A stretch of DNA of 64,000 nucleotides from Halostagnicola sp. A56. Its GTDB lineage: Archaea > Halobacteriota > Halobacteria > Halobacteriales > Natrialbaceae. The stretch lies in the NCBI RefSeq assembly GCF_000691505.1, contig NZ_JMIP02000013.1, forward strand, positions 1 to 64,000, in the 5' to 3' direction. Every line of letters begins with the position of its first letter. Position 1 is the first letter of the stretch. The notes beneath the pieces are model-generated. The model did not search any database and was not told the origin of the DNA. It worked only from the letters and a program-made list of their open reading frames with translations. Below are positions 15,678-25,161 of this stretch, piece by piece. The position numbers and the translations under genes were made by a program.

Positions 15678-16697
15678 TTATTCTCTCCGCTTTGGGAACT
15701 GTGAAATCGCTCCCCGTGCCTCGACCACGAGTTCCTCAAGGACCGCTTTGGCAGGTTGTACGTCGTCGGTAAGACCCACACTCTGGCCGGCGAAAAGCGC
15801 CATCTCCGCAACGTCTCCGTCCACATCCGGTGTTGCAAGCGCTTCGTCGTATCGCTCGATCGGTTCGCCCGCGTCGGTGGTCGCGACGACCTCGGACTCT
15901 CCAGGCCGCTCGCCGGTTGGGGGCTCTCCTGCTCGCTTCCATCGTTCGGTCGTTTCGTTTTCCAAAACGCGATGTGGCATTCCGGGCCAGCCCTTATCGA
16001 ACAGCGTCGTCAGAGCGGTATCGGTTTCGTCGCTCTCACAGAGCAACCGCTGGTAGTCATCGTGAACCGCCGCCTCCTCGGTTGCAACGAATCGAGTTCC
16101 GAGCCACGCGCCGTCAGCGCCGAGCCCGAGGACGGCCGCGATAGCCCGCCCGTCGCCGATCCCACCTGCGGCAACGATCGGCACTTTGTCCCCGACCGCA
16201 TCCGCGACTCGAGGCACGAGCACCGTCGTTGCGACCTCGCTCTGGACGTGTCCCCCGGCTTCGATACCCTGTGTGACGACGATATCGACGCCGGCGGTTA
16301 CCGCCTCCCGTGCGGCCGTTGCGCTCCCCACAGTCTGGAAAACGATCGCGCCTGCCTCGTGAACGCGATCGACGTACTCTCGAGCACTGCCAAACGAGAA
16401 GGAGACGGCATCGACGCCTTCGTCGAGAACGACTTCGAGATGGTCGTCAGTCTCGAGAATCGTCGTCGCGTCGTCGAGCGCGAGGTTGACTGCGAACGGG
16501 TTGTCGGTCCGCTCGCGAGTGTGACGGATCACCCGTCTCGTCTCCTCGAGGTCCCGCCAGGTGACCGCAAGGTGGCCGAGTCCACCGGCGTTCGAAACGG
16601 CGGCAGCCAGTTCGGGATTCGTCGCACTCCCGATCGGGGCCTGAAGGATTGGCCATTCGATTCCGAGCGCGTCACAGAGCGGCGTTTGAAGCGTCAT
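15678..16697 (-). CDS. Nitronate monooxygenase / 2-nitropropane dioxygenase family flavoprotein
   Basis: The product has 339 residues, a TIM-barrel FMN enzyme. Visible blocks are PILQAPIGSATNPELAAAVSN at the start, VTQGIEAGGH, PIVAAGGIGDGRAIAAVLGLGADGAWLGTRF (the phosphate-binding loop), and a C-terminal SVGLTDD segment. Such enzymes oxidise nitronates such as propionate 3-nitronate; some relatives are enoyl reductases, so the true substrate is open. It is convergent with the reductase gene and downstream of nnr-moaC on the same strand. Confidence 0.85.
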   Translation of the reverse strand: MTLQTPLCDALGIEWPILQAPIGSATNPELAAAVSNAGGLGHLAVTWRDLEETRRVIRHTRERTDNPFAVNLALDDATTILETDDHLEVVLDEGVDAVSFSFGSAREYVDRVHEAGAIVFQTVGSATAAREAVTAGVDIVVTQGIEAGGHVQSEVATTVLVPRVADAVGDKVPIVAAGGIGDGRAIAAVLGLGADGAWLGTRFVATEEAAVHDDYQRLLCESDETDTALTTLFDKGWPGMPHRVLENETTERWKRAGEPPTGERPGESEVVATTDAGEPIERYDEALATPDVDGDVAEMALFAGQSVGLTDDVQPAKAVLEELVVEARGAISQFPKRRE

Positions 16698-16719
16698 CTG
16701 TTTTCTTCGTTTCGACGTG

Positions 16720-17268
16720 TTATTCCGACGCTGGTCGCTTTTCTTTTTCGAGCACTCGCACGTTCTCGATGCCCGTCGCCGGATACTGGCCGTCGTCGTC
16801 TTTCTCGACGGCTTTGACCATATCCCAGACGACGTTGAGCCCGGTCGTGACGCCCTCGAGGGCCTCCATCTCGCAGCCGGTCTTGCCCGTCGTTTCGACG
16901 GCGACCTCGAGCGCCACGCGGTCGTCCGCGAGCGAAAAGTCGGTGTCCACGTTCGTGATCGGGATCTGGTGACACATCGGGATCGTCTCCCAGGTGTGTT
17001 TGACCGCCTGAATCGCGCCGATTCGGGCCGTCGCGAGTACGTCGCCTTTCCCGATCCGATCGTCGCGGATCGCCTCGAGTGTCGAGGGCTGGAGACGAAT
17101 TTCTCCCGCGGCGACGGCGCGGCGACTGGTGTCGGGCTTGTCGCCGACGTCGACCATCTGCACGTCGCCGTCGTCGGTCGTGTGGGTGAGGTGACCGGCG
17201 TCGCCGTCGGAGTCGCTGTTCGCCCCGCCGTTCTCGCCCGGCGTGGTCGTCGGGTGATCGTCGCTCAT
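16720..17268 (-). CDS. moaC: Cyclic pyranopterin monophosphate synthase
   Basis: MoaC makes cyclic pyranopterin monophosphate in molybdenum-cofactor synthesis, acting after MoaA. The 182-residue product has the family blocks MVDVGDKPDTSRRAVAAGEI, TWETIPMCHQIPITNV (catalytic His region), GKTGCEMEALEGVTTGLNVVWDMVKA and the conserved Lys/Asp pair. A ~35-residue acidic extension precedes the domain. It begins 3 bases after the nnr stop and is co-transcribed with it. Confidence 0.95.
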   Translation of the reverse strand: MSDDHPTTTPGENGGANSDSDGDAGHLTHTTDDGDVQMVDVGDKPDTSRRAVAAGEIRLQPSTLEAIRDDRIGKGDVLATARIGAIQAVKHTWETIPMCHQIPITNVDTDFSLADDRVALEVAVETTGKTGCEMEALEGVTTGLNVVWDMVKAVEKDDDGQYPATGIENVRVLEKEKRPASE

Positions 17269-17271
17269 TCG

Positions 17272-18731
17272 TTACTCGTCCTCGTCGGTCTCGCCCCAAA
17301 GCACTGCTGGAACCTCCTCGAGCAGATCGGAAGCGAGAAATCCCTGTCCCATCCGTTCGGCCCCTCGCTCGCCGGCCCGCCCGTTGACGTACGCGCCGGC
17401 CGTCGCGGCCTCGAGCGGCCCCGCGTGCTCGAGCAGGCCGGCGACGATCCCCGCGAGGAGGTCCCCCGTTCCACCGACGGCCATGCCGGCCGTCCCCGCA
17501 CGGCAGATTCGGGTTCGCTCGCCGTCGGTCGCCACGTCGTCGACCCCCTTCGCCAGGACGACGTGTCCGAGATCCGCGGCGAACTCCTCGAGGTCGTCCG
17601 CCGCGGCCGCGAGGTCGTCCGTTTCCGGGCCGCCCATTCGCGCCAGTTCCCGACGATTCGGCGTACAGACCAGGGTCGCCTCGGTCTCGAGGTCGGGCAC
17701 GACTCCGAGCGCATCGGCATCGATCACCGCCGGGCCGGTGTAGGACTCGAGGAACTGGCGCGCGGCCTCGAGCGTCTCGTCGGCGGTTCCGAGTCCGGGC
17801 CCGAGGATCACCACGTCGTCGTGGCGCTCTGCGGTCTCGACGAGTCCGTCGACCTGCTCGGGAACCAGCCGGTCGCCGTCGTAGGGCTGGACGATCAGGT
17901 CCTCCGCGTAGGACTGGATCTCGCCGCCGACGGACTCCGGCGCGGCGACGAACGAGAGTTCCATCCCGCTCCGGAGGGCGGCCTGGGCGGCCAGCGCCGG
18001 AGCCCCGGTGTAGGGGCCGCCGCCGATGACGAACGCCCGACCCGTTCGTCCGTCGGGTCGCGCGGCGCGGAGGTCTCCCGGCCCGACGTAGCGTTCGGCG
18101 GCCGCCGGAATGCCGATGTCCGCGACGGTAACGTCGGCCGAGAACTCCTCGAGGCCGGGCTTTTCGTCGTGGAAGGTGACGACGCGGTCGGCTTCGACGC
18201 CGTTGTCGGCGTGAGCGTCGCGAGCTCCACCGTCGCCGTCGACCGCCGCGTCGGCGTCGAACCCGGAGGGAACGTCGACCGCGATCACGGTCGCGTCGCT
18301 GTCGTTGATCGCCCCTGCGGCGGTCGCCGCCGGTTCCCGAAGCTCGCCGCTGATTCCGGTTCCGAGCATCGCGTCGACGACCACGTCACACTTCGGGAGT
18401 TCGAACGCGCTCGAATCCGTCACCGTTCGCACGTCCGCGTCCGCGTTCTCGAGCGCGTCCCAGTTCTCCCGGGCGATCTCGGTACCGATCGCCGACGCCG
18501 GCCGAGCAGAATCGTGGTGCAGTCGTAGTCCTCGAGAAACCGGGCGGCGACGAACGCATCGCCGCCGTTGTTGCCGCGCCCGGCGACGATCGTAACGCCC
18601 GAGTCCGGTTCCGCGGCGTCCCGGACCGCCCTCGCGACGGCGTTGCCGCTCGACTCCATCAGCTGTTTTTGCGTGACGCCAAGCCCCGCCGCGTTCTCGT
18701 CGACGGCGGCCATTCGCTCGCCTGTGATCAT
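17272..18731 (-). pseudogene. nnr: NAD(P)H-hydrate epimerase/dehydratase with a frameshift between the two domains
   Basis: The bifunctional protein repairs hydrated NAD(P)H. From the ATG at 18731 the N-terminal epimerase (YjeF_N) reads MITGERMAAVDENAAGLGV ... IVAGRGNNGGDAFVAARFLEDYD. At about 18497-18503 the frame breaks, and the protein resumes in another frame (SAIGTEIARENWDALENADADVRTVTD), continuing through the C-terminal dehydratase with GPGLGT, PAVIDADAL, CTPNRRELARM and GTGDLLAGIVAGLL to 17272. One base is missing in a GGCCGG-type run. The remainder is intact, so a sequencing error is as likely as a true mutation. Confidence 0.9.
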
Positions 18732-18878
18732 GGTCGGTCTTCGACGGGCGATCCGTTGAAGATTGCGGACGGGACAGCCGGCTATCGACGACGCTTCCGA
18801 TGGCCAGCCCAGAGGCGGGACTTCACTTCCGGTCCGGTGGCCAAACCCTCTTACCCGCACGGACCGCAGACGCGTACA

Positions 18879-21725
18879 ATGGATGGGAGCGCGCTGCCTG
18901 TCGACGACGAGCACCTGCCGTTCGATCCCTCGAGCGTCGAGATCGACGATCGGGAGGTGTTCGACCTGCTCGAGCCGGCCGTTCAGGAGTGGTGGCTCGA
19001 GGCGTTCGGCGAGTACGTTCCCGAGAACGACGGCTTCTTCACGCCGCCGCAGGCGGGCGCGATCCCGAAGATACACGAAGGCACGAACACGCTGATCTGT
19101 GCGCCCACCGGGTCGGGCAAGACGCTCGCCTCGTTTACCGCGATCATCAACGAACTCTTCGAGCGCGACCGGGAGGAAGAAGACGGGTTAGCCAATTCCG
19201 TCTACTGCCTGTACGTCTCGCCGCTGAAGTCCCTCGCCAACGACATCCACCGGAACCTCGAGGTCCCGCTCGAGGGGATCGAGGAGATCGTCGCGGACCG
19301 CGGCGAGTCGATGGGCGAGATCCGCCACGCGATCCGCCACGGCGACACGGGCTCGAGCGCGCGCCAGAAGATGCTCGAGGAGACGCCCCACATTCTGAAC
19401 ACGACGCCCGAGACGCTCGCAATCTTACTCAACTCCCCGAAATTCCGCGAAAAGCTTCGAACCGTCGAGTACGTCATCGTCGACGAAATCCACTCGCTCG
19501 CGGGGAGCAAGCGCGGCACGCACCTCTCGGTGAGCTTAGAGCGACTCGAGGCGATGAGCGAGACGGAGATCACCCGAATCGGCTGCTCGGCGACCATCGA
19601 GCCGCTGTCTCGCGTCGCGGAGTTTCTGGTCGGCTACGAGGAGGCGGACGGGTCTGATCCGACGGATGCCGATAGTGAATCGACACCCGATGATGAGTCT
19701 GGATCGGCTATCGAGTCAGGATCAGCAGCCGGCGGCGAGCGAGCGCCGCGACCCTACGAAATCGTCGACGCCAGATTCGCCCGCGAGTTCGACCTTCGCC
19801 TCGAGTGTCCGACCGACGACCTGATCAACACGTCTCGAGACGTCGTGCAGAGCCGGTTTTACAAGCAGCTTCATGAACACATTCAGGACCACACCAACAC
19901 GCTGGTGTTTACGAACACGCGATCCGGCGCGGAGCGCGTGCTCCACAACCTGCGGGAGGGCTTCGACGAGTACGGCGAGGAAAACTCCGGCTGTCATCAC
20001 GGCAGTCTCTCGAAGGGAGTCCGCCAGGAGGTCGAACGAAAGCTCAAGGACGGCGAACTAGATGTCGTCACCTCTTCGACCAGCCTCGAGCTGGGGATCG
20101 ACATGCCCCACGTCGACCTCGTGGTGCAGGTCGGATCGCCCAAATCCGTCGCCGCGCTCCTCCAGCGGGTCGGCCGGGCGGGTCACCGCGTCGGCCAGAC
20201 CGTGACCGGCCGCGTGATCGCGTTGGATCGGGACGAACTCCTCGAGTGTGCGGTAATGTTGAAAAAGGCCGAAGACGGCTTCGTCGACTCGGTGTCGATT
20301 CCCGAAAATGCACAGGACGTCGCCGCTCAGCACGTCTACGGGATGGCGATCGCCGAGATCCGACCCGAGCGCGAGATTCGGGCGATTCTCGAGCGAGCGT
20401 ACCCGTACCGAAACTACTCCGAGGACGAGTACGAGGCGCTGATGAGCTACCTGACGGCCGACTACGCCGGCATGGAGGATCGAAACGTCTACGCGAAGAT
20501 CTGGCGGGACGAGAACGACCCGCCCGACGGCGAGCACCACCACGAGGAGTTCCCCGTCGGCGAGCCGCTGATCGGTAAACGGGGCCGGCTCGCTCGAGTC
20601 ATCTACATGACCAACATCGGGACGATTCCGGACTCCTTTACCTGCGACGTCCACACCAGAGCGAGCGACGAGTGGGTCGGCCAACTCGACGAGAACTACC
20701 TCGATACCTTGGAGAAAGGCGACGTGTTCGTCCTCGGGGGCGATCACTTCGAGTACCAGTACCGCCGCGGCTCGAAGGTCTACGCCGATCGGACGAGCGC
20801 CCGCCCGACCGTCCCCTCGTGGTACTCCGAGCGCCTGCCACTATCCTACGATCTCGGATGCGAGATCCTCGCGTTCCAGCGGGAACTGCTCGCCCACCAC
20901 GCCGAGGGCGGTTCGCCGCGGGTCCGGGCGTGGCTCCGGGAGTTCCCCCTGGGAGACGACTGCGTTCGCGCCATCGCGCGGCTGTTCGACCACCAGCTTC
21001 GGTACGCCGGTCCCGAGAGCGTGAGCACCGAGAACCGGCTCACCATCGAGGTCGAACGCGACCGAGAGGAGTACGAACGCCACTACTACGTCCACTCGAA
21101 CTACGGCCGAAAGGTCAACGACGGGCTTTCCCGGCTGTTCGCCTACCGCTGTGCTCAGGAGGCGACCGCAAACGTCCGCGTCGCCGTCGCCGACAACGGG
21201 TTCGTCCTGTCGATGCCGCTCAACCGGAAGATCGACCTCGAGGGAATCGTCTCGGACCTCGAGGCCGAGCAAGTGCGCGAGGACCTCCGGAACGCCATCT
21301 CCGGGACCGACCTGCTCCAGCGGTACTTCCGGATCAACGCGACGCGAGCCCTGATGATCCTCAAGCGCTACAAGGGCTACGAGAAGTCGGCCAGCGAACA
21401 GCAGGTCTCGAGCGAGATGCTGCTTGGCTTCGCGGAGGATCTCGAGGAGTTCGCCGTGATCGAGGAGACCTACCGCGAGATCCTCGAGGACAAACTGAAC
21501 GTCGCCGAAATCGAGGGCATCATCGCGCGAATCGACGCCGGCGAACTGGCGATCGAACGCCAGTTGCTGGACTCGCCCACCCCTCGAGCGTTCGGCCTCG
21601 CGACGCTCTCTGCGAGCGACGTCGTCCTCGCCGAAGACGAGAGCGCCGCGTTGCAGCACTTTCACGAGCACGTCCTCGAGGAAATCGGCGAGGAGTCGGT
21701 TCGGGGGCTTCCGACGGACGACTGA
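18879..21725 (+). CDS. lhr: Lhr-family superfamily 2 DNA helicase
   Basis: The product has 948 residues from the ATG at 18879; the longer frame upstream overlaps nnr on the other strand and is not used. Motifs are clear: I APTGSGKT, Ia YVSPLKSLANDI, II VDEIHSLAG, III CSATIEP, IV TLVFTNTRSGAE, V STSLELGIDMPHVDLVVQ, VI QRVGRAGHR. The long C-terminal winged-helix/Lhr region follows. A Ser/Asp-rich insertion (~residues 258-290) is a haloarchaeal loop. Archaeal Lhr unwinds branched DNA during repair. It is divergent from nnr, with about 147 bases between starts. From 21726 to 21969 no gene is seen. Confidence 0.92.
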   Translation: MDGSALPVDDEHLPFDPSSVEIDDREVFDLLEPAVQEWWLEAFGEYVPENDGFFTPPQAGAIPKIHEGTNTLICAPTGSGKTLASFTAIINELFERDREEEDGLANSVYCLYVSPLKSLANDIHRNLEVPLEGIEEIVADRGESMGEIRHAIRHGDTGSSARQKMLEETPHILNTTPETLAILLNSPKFREKLRTVEYVIVDEIHSLAGSKRGTHLSVSLERLEAMSETEITRIGCSATIEPLSRVAEFLVGYEEADGSDPTDADSESTPDDESGSAIESGSAAGGERAPRPYEIVDARFAREFDLRLECPTDDLINTSRDVVQSRFYKQLHEHIQDHTNTLVFTNTRSGAERVLHNLREGFDEYGEENSGCHHGSLSKGVRQEVERKLKDGELDVVTSSTSLELGIDMPHVDLVVQVGSPKSVAALLQRVGRAGHRVGQTVTGRVIALDRDELLECAVMLKKAEDGFVDSVSIPENAQDVAAQHVYGMAIAEIRPEREIRAILERAYPYRNYSEDEYEALMSYLTADYAGMEDRNVYAKIWRDENDPPDGEHHHEEFPVGEPLIGKRGRLARVIYMTNIGTIPDSFTCDVHTRASDEWVGQLDENYLDTLEKGDVFVLGGDHFEYQYRRGSKVYADRTSARPTVPSWYSERLPLSYDLGCEILAFQRELLAHHAEGGSPRVRAWLREFPLGDDCVRAIARLFDHQLRYAGPESVSTENRLTIEVERDREEYERHYYVHSNYGRKVNDGLSRLFAYRCAQEATANVRVAVADNGFVLSMPLNRKIDLEGIVSDLEAEQVREDLRNAISGTDLLQRYFRINATRALMILKRYKGYEKSASEQQVSSEMLLGFAEDLEEFAVIEETYREILEDKLNVAEIEGIIARIDAGELAIERQLLDSPTPRAFGLATLSASDVVLAEDESAALQHFHEHVLEEIGEESVRGLPTDD

Positions 21726-21969
21726 GTCTCGAGGGAAGGCTGCGTTCGAAGGGAGAGAGTTCTCGATCGATTTCCTATAGTATCTACACCTTAGTCAGTA
21801 AGTGTGCCCGGGGAGATGCTGGAACGTCGGTCCGGGCCTCGAGCGCGTTCCGCCGGCCATTGTGAGGGGCACCGCAGTCTGCGGAACGTATCCCGGCGAC
21901 TTGAAGGACACTACGTTTTGGTTGCGGTATAGACGCTCTTTTTCGGATTCGGTTGTCGTGCGAGGGTCG

Positions 21970-22224
21970 TCACAAGTTCCGATCGAGCCACTCCAAGAAC
22001 CGTTGGAACTCTTTCATGCCAGCCTGCTCGCCGATCTTCTTGAGCGTCCCTGTCGACACTTCGTCGTGTCGAGGTACTGGGACCGTCCGCGCGTCCGAAT
22101 CGTGGTCGTCGGGCGGCTCCCAGCGGAGGATGAAGTGGTCGCCCTTGATCCGATCGAGATAAAACGGGCCGTGGTTTACTAGGACGACCACGTTATCGAC
22201 CGAATCCAACGTAACACCGACCAA
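21970..22224 (-). CDS. HicA-like toxin-family protein without an ATG start
   Basis: The product is about 84 residues. VVVLVNHGPFYLDRIKGDHFILRW, RTVPVPRHDEVSTGTLKKIGEQAGM and a C-terminal helix FQRFLEWLDRNL match the HicA double-stranded-RNA-binding-like fold, with the catalytic-type His in GDHFILRW and the basic PRH..STGTLKKI block. No ATG or GTG fits. TTG at 22224 gives the usual length but would overlap the start of the divergent PTS gene. No HicB antitoxin is adjacent, so it may be a stand-alone relative or decayed. Confidence 0.6.
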   Translation of the reverse strand: MVGVTLDSVDNVVVLVNHGPFYLDRIKGDHFILRWEPPDDHDSDARTVPVPRHDEVSTGTLKKIGEQAGMKEFQRFLEWLDRNL

Positions 22225-22712
22225 TGAAACTCGTCGCAATCACGTCCTGTCCGACCGGTATCGCACACAGCCAGATGGCAGCGGAGAACATCGAGACCAC
22301 CGCCCGCGAGCAGGGCCACGACATCGAAGTCGAGGTTCAGGGCGCGATGGGTGCCGAAAACGAGCTCTCGGCCGACGATATCGACGACGCGAACGCTGTT
22401 ATCATCGCCGCGGACACGGCCGTCAATCAGGACCGTTTCGATCACAAGCCCGTCGTCGAGGGAACCGTCAAGGACGGCGTCAACGACGCTGAGGGGCTGC
22501 TCAAGGACGCGGTTCAACTCGCCGACGGCGGCGAGACGAGCACCGTCGAGGCGAGCGACCGCGACGCCCGTGCAGAGACGGGCGATGGGGCTGGGACGGC
22601 AGCGGCGGACGAAGAGACGACGCCGACCCGAGGGACCGATACCGACACCGAACAGCTCGGCGGTGACCCGTCGAAAGGGCTCTTCGCCCGTCTTCGGAGG
22701 TTGTTCTCGTGA
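22224..22712 (+). CDS. ptfB: PTS fructose-type EIIB protein with a long acidic tail
   Basis: The product has 162 residues. Residues 1-~100 are a fructose-class IIB domain with the phospho-acceptor Cys9 in TSCPTGIAHS. It would take phosphate from EIIA and pass it to incoming sugar at the IIC channel. A ~60-residue Thr/Asp/Glu-rich tail ends in the basic SKGLFARLRRLFS. Haloarchaeal fructose PTS operons normally carry ptfC, ptfA, ptsI and ptsH alongside; here only IIB is present, next to fbp. It is therefore an orphan component or regulator. The symbol follows the Haloferax naming. Confidence 0.75.
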   Translation: MKLVAITSCPTGIAHSQMAAENIETTAREQGHDIEVEVQGAMGAENELSADDIDDANAVIIAADTAVNQDRFDHKPVVEGTVKDGVNDAEGLLKDAVQLADGGETSTVEASDRDARAETGDGAGTAAADEETTPTRGTDTDTEQLGGDPSKGLFARLRRLFS

Positions 22713-22813
22713 ACGGGGAGACGGCCGCCGAACTCGAGACAACCGTAGCGGGCGCCGCGTATCAGCCGAGCGGACCGCGAGCCGGCAGAAACCGCGATGA
22801 GCGGGTGTAATCG

Positions 22814-23649
22814 ATGACGGCGGTAGACCCGATCGTCGATGCGCTCGTCTCGAGCGTCCCCGACGTCCGTGAGAAATTGCGTACGGCCCGCGGAAAGACG
22901 GCGACGGAAAACCCGAGCGGCGACGTTCAGTCGGCCGCCGATCGAGGGATCGACCGGCTCTTTCGCGAGCGGATGAGCCCCCTCGAGGCGGTCGGTTCGT
23001 ACGCGAGCGAAGAACGCGAAGGCGTCGAAGACGTCGGTGACGGGTTCAGCGTCGCCATCGACCCACTCGATGGATCGTCGAATCTCGACTCGAACAACAT
23101 CGTCGGAACCGTCGTCGGCGTTTACGACGGGATACTCCCGGCCAGCGGTCGCGACCTCGTCGCCGGCATGGTACTCCTTTACGGGCCGTACACGACGATA
23201 ACGGTCGCAGTCGACGGGACGGTCACGCGGTACGTCGTCGACGACGGACGTATCGTGACTCGAGTCCCGTGGTTATCCCCGACGAGGGCGACATCTGCGG
23301 GTTCGCCGGCTCGACGAACGAGTGGCCGGAGACCGTCCGAGACTGCTGGAGCGAGTTACATCGAAAACACAAACTCCGGTACACGGGTGCGATGGTTGCG
23401 GACATCACCCATCTACTCGTCGACGGTGGCGTGGTCGGCTACCCCGAGCGAACCTCGAGTCCGAACGGCGACCTTCGACTCCAGTACGAAGCCAACCCGA
23501 TCGCATACATCGTCGAAACCGCAGGCGGCCGATCGTCGACCGGTCGAGGCTCGATCCTCGACCGCACGCCGGCGGAACTCCACGAGCACGCTCCCGCCTA
23601 CTTCGGGAATTCCGAGCAGATCAGTGTCCTCGAGTCGACGCTATCGTGA
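22814..23649 (+). pseudogene. fbp: Class I fructose-1,6-bisphosphatase with a frameshift
   Basis: FBPase is the committed gluconeogenic phosphatase. The frame from 22814 shows SYASEEREG, the metal-binding motif AIDPLDGSSN (residues 81-90) and LLYGPYTTI. After GRIV at about 23257 it diverges, and the family continues in the next frame with IPDEGDICGFAGSTNEWPE, RYTGAMVADITHLLVDGGVVGYP and QYEANPIAYIVETAGG to a TGA at 23647-23649. A single missing G (GTGGAC read as GTGAC) restores one protein of ~278 residues. It lies 101 bases downstream of the PTS IIB gene. Confidence 0.9.
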
Positions 23650-23734
23650 CGATCGCTCCGGCGCTATCGTGACGTCGATCGGGTGGGCGTACCCGCACCG
23701 GCCGCGTGACTACCGAATCGGTTGCTGACTGGTT

Positions 23735-24133
23735 TCAGAACTGGTACCGGCGCTCGTCGTCCATCGACGGGTAGTTGTCGGCACCGGTCATCTCGTCGAA
23801 GGTCATCCCCGAGAGGTACTCGTCGTAGGTGACGTCGAATCCCGATCGCAGGTGGAAATCGATGTTTCCGGTTTCGACCGTCGTCTGAAAGAGCATGTGG
23901 ATCGCGCGGCGGACGAGTTCGTCCGTCGATTCGGGCTCCATAGCGGTCTCGAGCAGCGCGAGTTCGTTTCTCGTCTCCCGATCGAGCGCCACCTCGAGTT
24001 CGTCGCCCAGGCTCGAGTACGATTCCGTAATCTCGTCGTTGAGGTCGTCGAGAGTCACATGCTGGTGGACTCGAGTCGGTCGTATAGGGCTTTCGTGCTC
24101 GTCCGACGTTCCATCGGTCGCGCGGATCACCAC
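23735..24133 (-). CDS. Conserved haloarchaeal protein, unknown function
   Basis: The product has 132 residues. The core EVALDRETRNELALLETAMEP and DELVRRAIHMLFQTTVETGNIDFHLRSGFDVTYDEYLSGMTFDEM is highly patterned, helical and followed by a short conserved tail ending RRYQF. I recall close relatives across haloarchaea without an assigned role. A recognition-like amphipathic N-terminus (HVTLDDLNDEITESYSSL) precedes it. It is divergent from mutY, whose start lies 31 bases away. Confidence 0.65.
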   Translation of the reverse strand: MVIRATDGTSDEHESPIRPTRVHQHVTLDDLNDEITESYSSLGDELEVALDRETRNELALLETAMEPESTDELVRRAIHMLFQTTVETGNIDFHLRSGFDVTYDEYLSGMTFDEMTGADNYPSMDDERRYQF

Positions 24134-24164
24134 GCCTAAACCGTCGCTTCCCTAACTCCCGGCG

Positions 24165-25103
24165 ATGACAGACGCGCCAGCCGAGCAGGGTCGCCAGACG
24201 GCATGGACGCTTCCAGAAGACCTCGAGGCCGTCCGGTCGGCGCTGATCGAGTGGTACGCAGACGACCACCGCTCGTTCCCGTGGCGCGAGACCGACGACG
24301 CCTACGAGATCCTCGTCAGCGAGGTGATGAGCCAGCAGACCCAACTCGGCCGCGTCGTCGAGGCCTGGGAGGCGTTTCTCGAACGCTGGCCGACGACGGA
24401 AGCGCTGGCCGCGGCGGACCGATCCGATGTCGTCGGTTTCTGGACATCTCACAGCCTCGGGTACAACAACCGGGCGAAGTACCTCCACGAGGCCGCCTGT
24501 CAGGTCGAAGCCGAGTACGACGGCGAGTTTCCCGAGACGCCCGACGAACTCGAGGAGCTGATGGGCGTCGGTCCCTACACCGCCAACGCGGTCTCGAGTT
24601 TCGCGTTCGACGCCGGCGACGCCGTCGTCGATACCAACGTAAAGCGAGTCGTCTACCGCGCGTTCGATATCCCCGACGACGACGATGCGTTCGAAGCGGC
24701 TGCGAACCGACTCATGCCCGACGGCCGGTCGCGAGTCTGGAACAACGCCATCATGGAACTCGGTGGCGTCGCGTGCGAAAAGACGCCCCGCTGTGACGAG
24801 GCCGGATGTCCGTGGCGCGAGTGGTGTCACGCCTACCAGACCGGCGACTTCACGGCTCCCGACGTTCCGACGCAGCCGAGTTTCGAGGGGAGTCGACGAC
24901 AGTTCCGCGGACGCGTGATTCGACTCCTCGGCGAACACGACGAGCTGGAACTCGATACCCTCGGCCATCGAATCCGCATCGACTACACGCCCGGCGGCGA
25001 GCACGGGCGGGAGTGGCTTCGAGGCCTCCTTTCGGACCTTTCTGACGACGGCCTCGTCCAGATCGAGAAACGGGACGATCGAACGATCGTTCGCCTTCGA
25101 TAG
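24165..25103 (+). CDS. mutY: A/G-specific adenine DNA glycosylase
   Basis: MutY removes adenine opposite 8-oxoguanine. The 312-residue product has the catalytic Glu53 in SEVMSQQTQ, the helix-hairpin-helix LMGVGPYTA (132-140), the catalytic Asp156 in VVDTNVKR and a 4Fe-4S loop with Cys204, 210, 215 and 221. The Cys spacing (5-4-5) differs from the common 6-2-5. The C-terminal ~80 residues form a winged-helix-like domain instead of the bacterial NUDIX-like one. A CCTAAACC promoter element lies about 25 bases upstream. Confidence 0.9.
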   Translation: MTDAPAEQGRQTAWTLPEDLEAVRSALIEWYADDHRSFPWRETDDAYEILVSEVMSQQTQLGRVVEAWEAFLERWPTTEALAAADRSDVVGFWTSHSLGYNNRAKYLHEAACQVEAEYDGEFPETPDELEELMGVGPYTANAVSSFAFDAGDAVVDTNVKRVVYRAFDIPDDDDAFEAAANRLMPDGRSRVWNNAIMELGGVACEKTPRCDEAGCPWREWCHAYQTGDFTAPDVPTQPSFEGSRRQFRGRVIRLLGEHDELELDTLGHRIRIDYTPGGEHGREWLRGLLSDLSDDGLVQIEKRDDRTIVRLR

Positions 25104-25161
25104 GCTGGTTCAGATCGACTGAACTATTTTACCCTGATCGTTTTCGCGTGGGCTCGTCCGA

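Noticed and set aside
16717..18528. 603-codon plus-strand frame
   Set aside because: Antisense of moaC and nnr, whose minus-strand products have intact family motifs.
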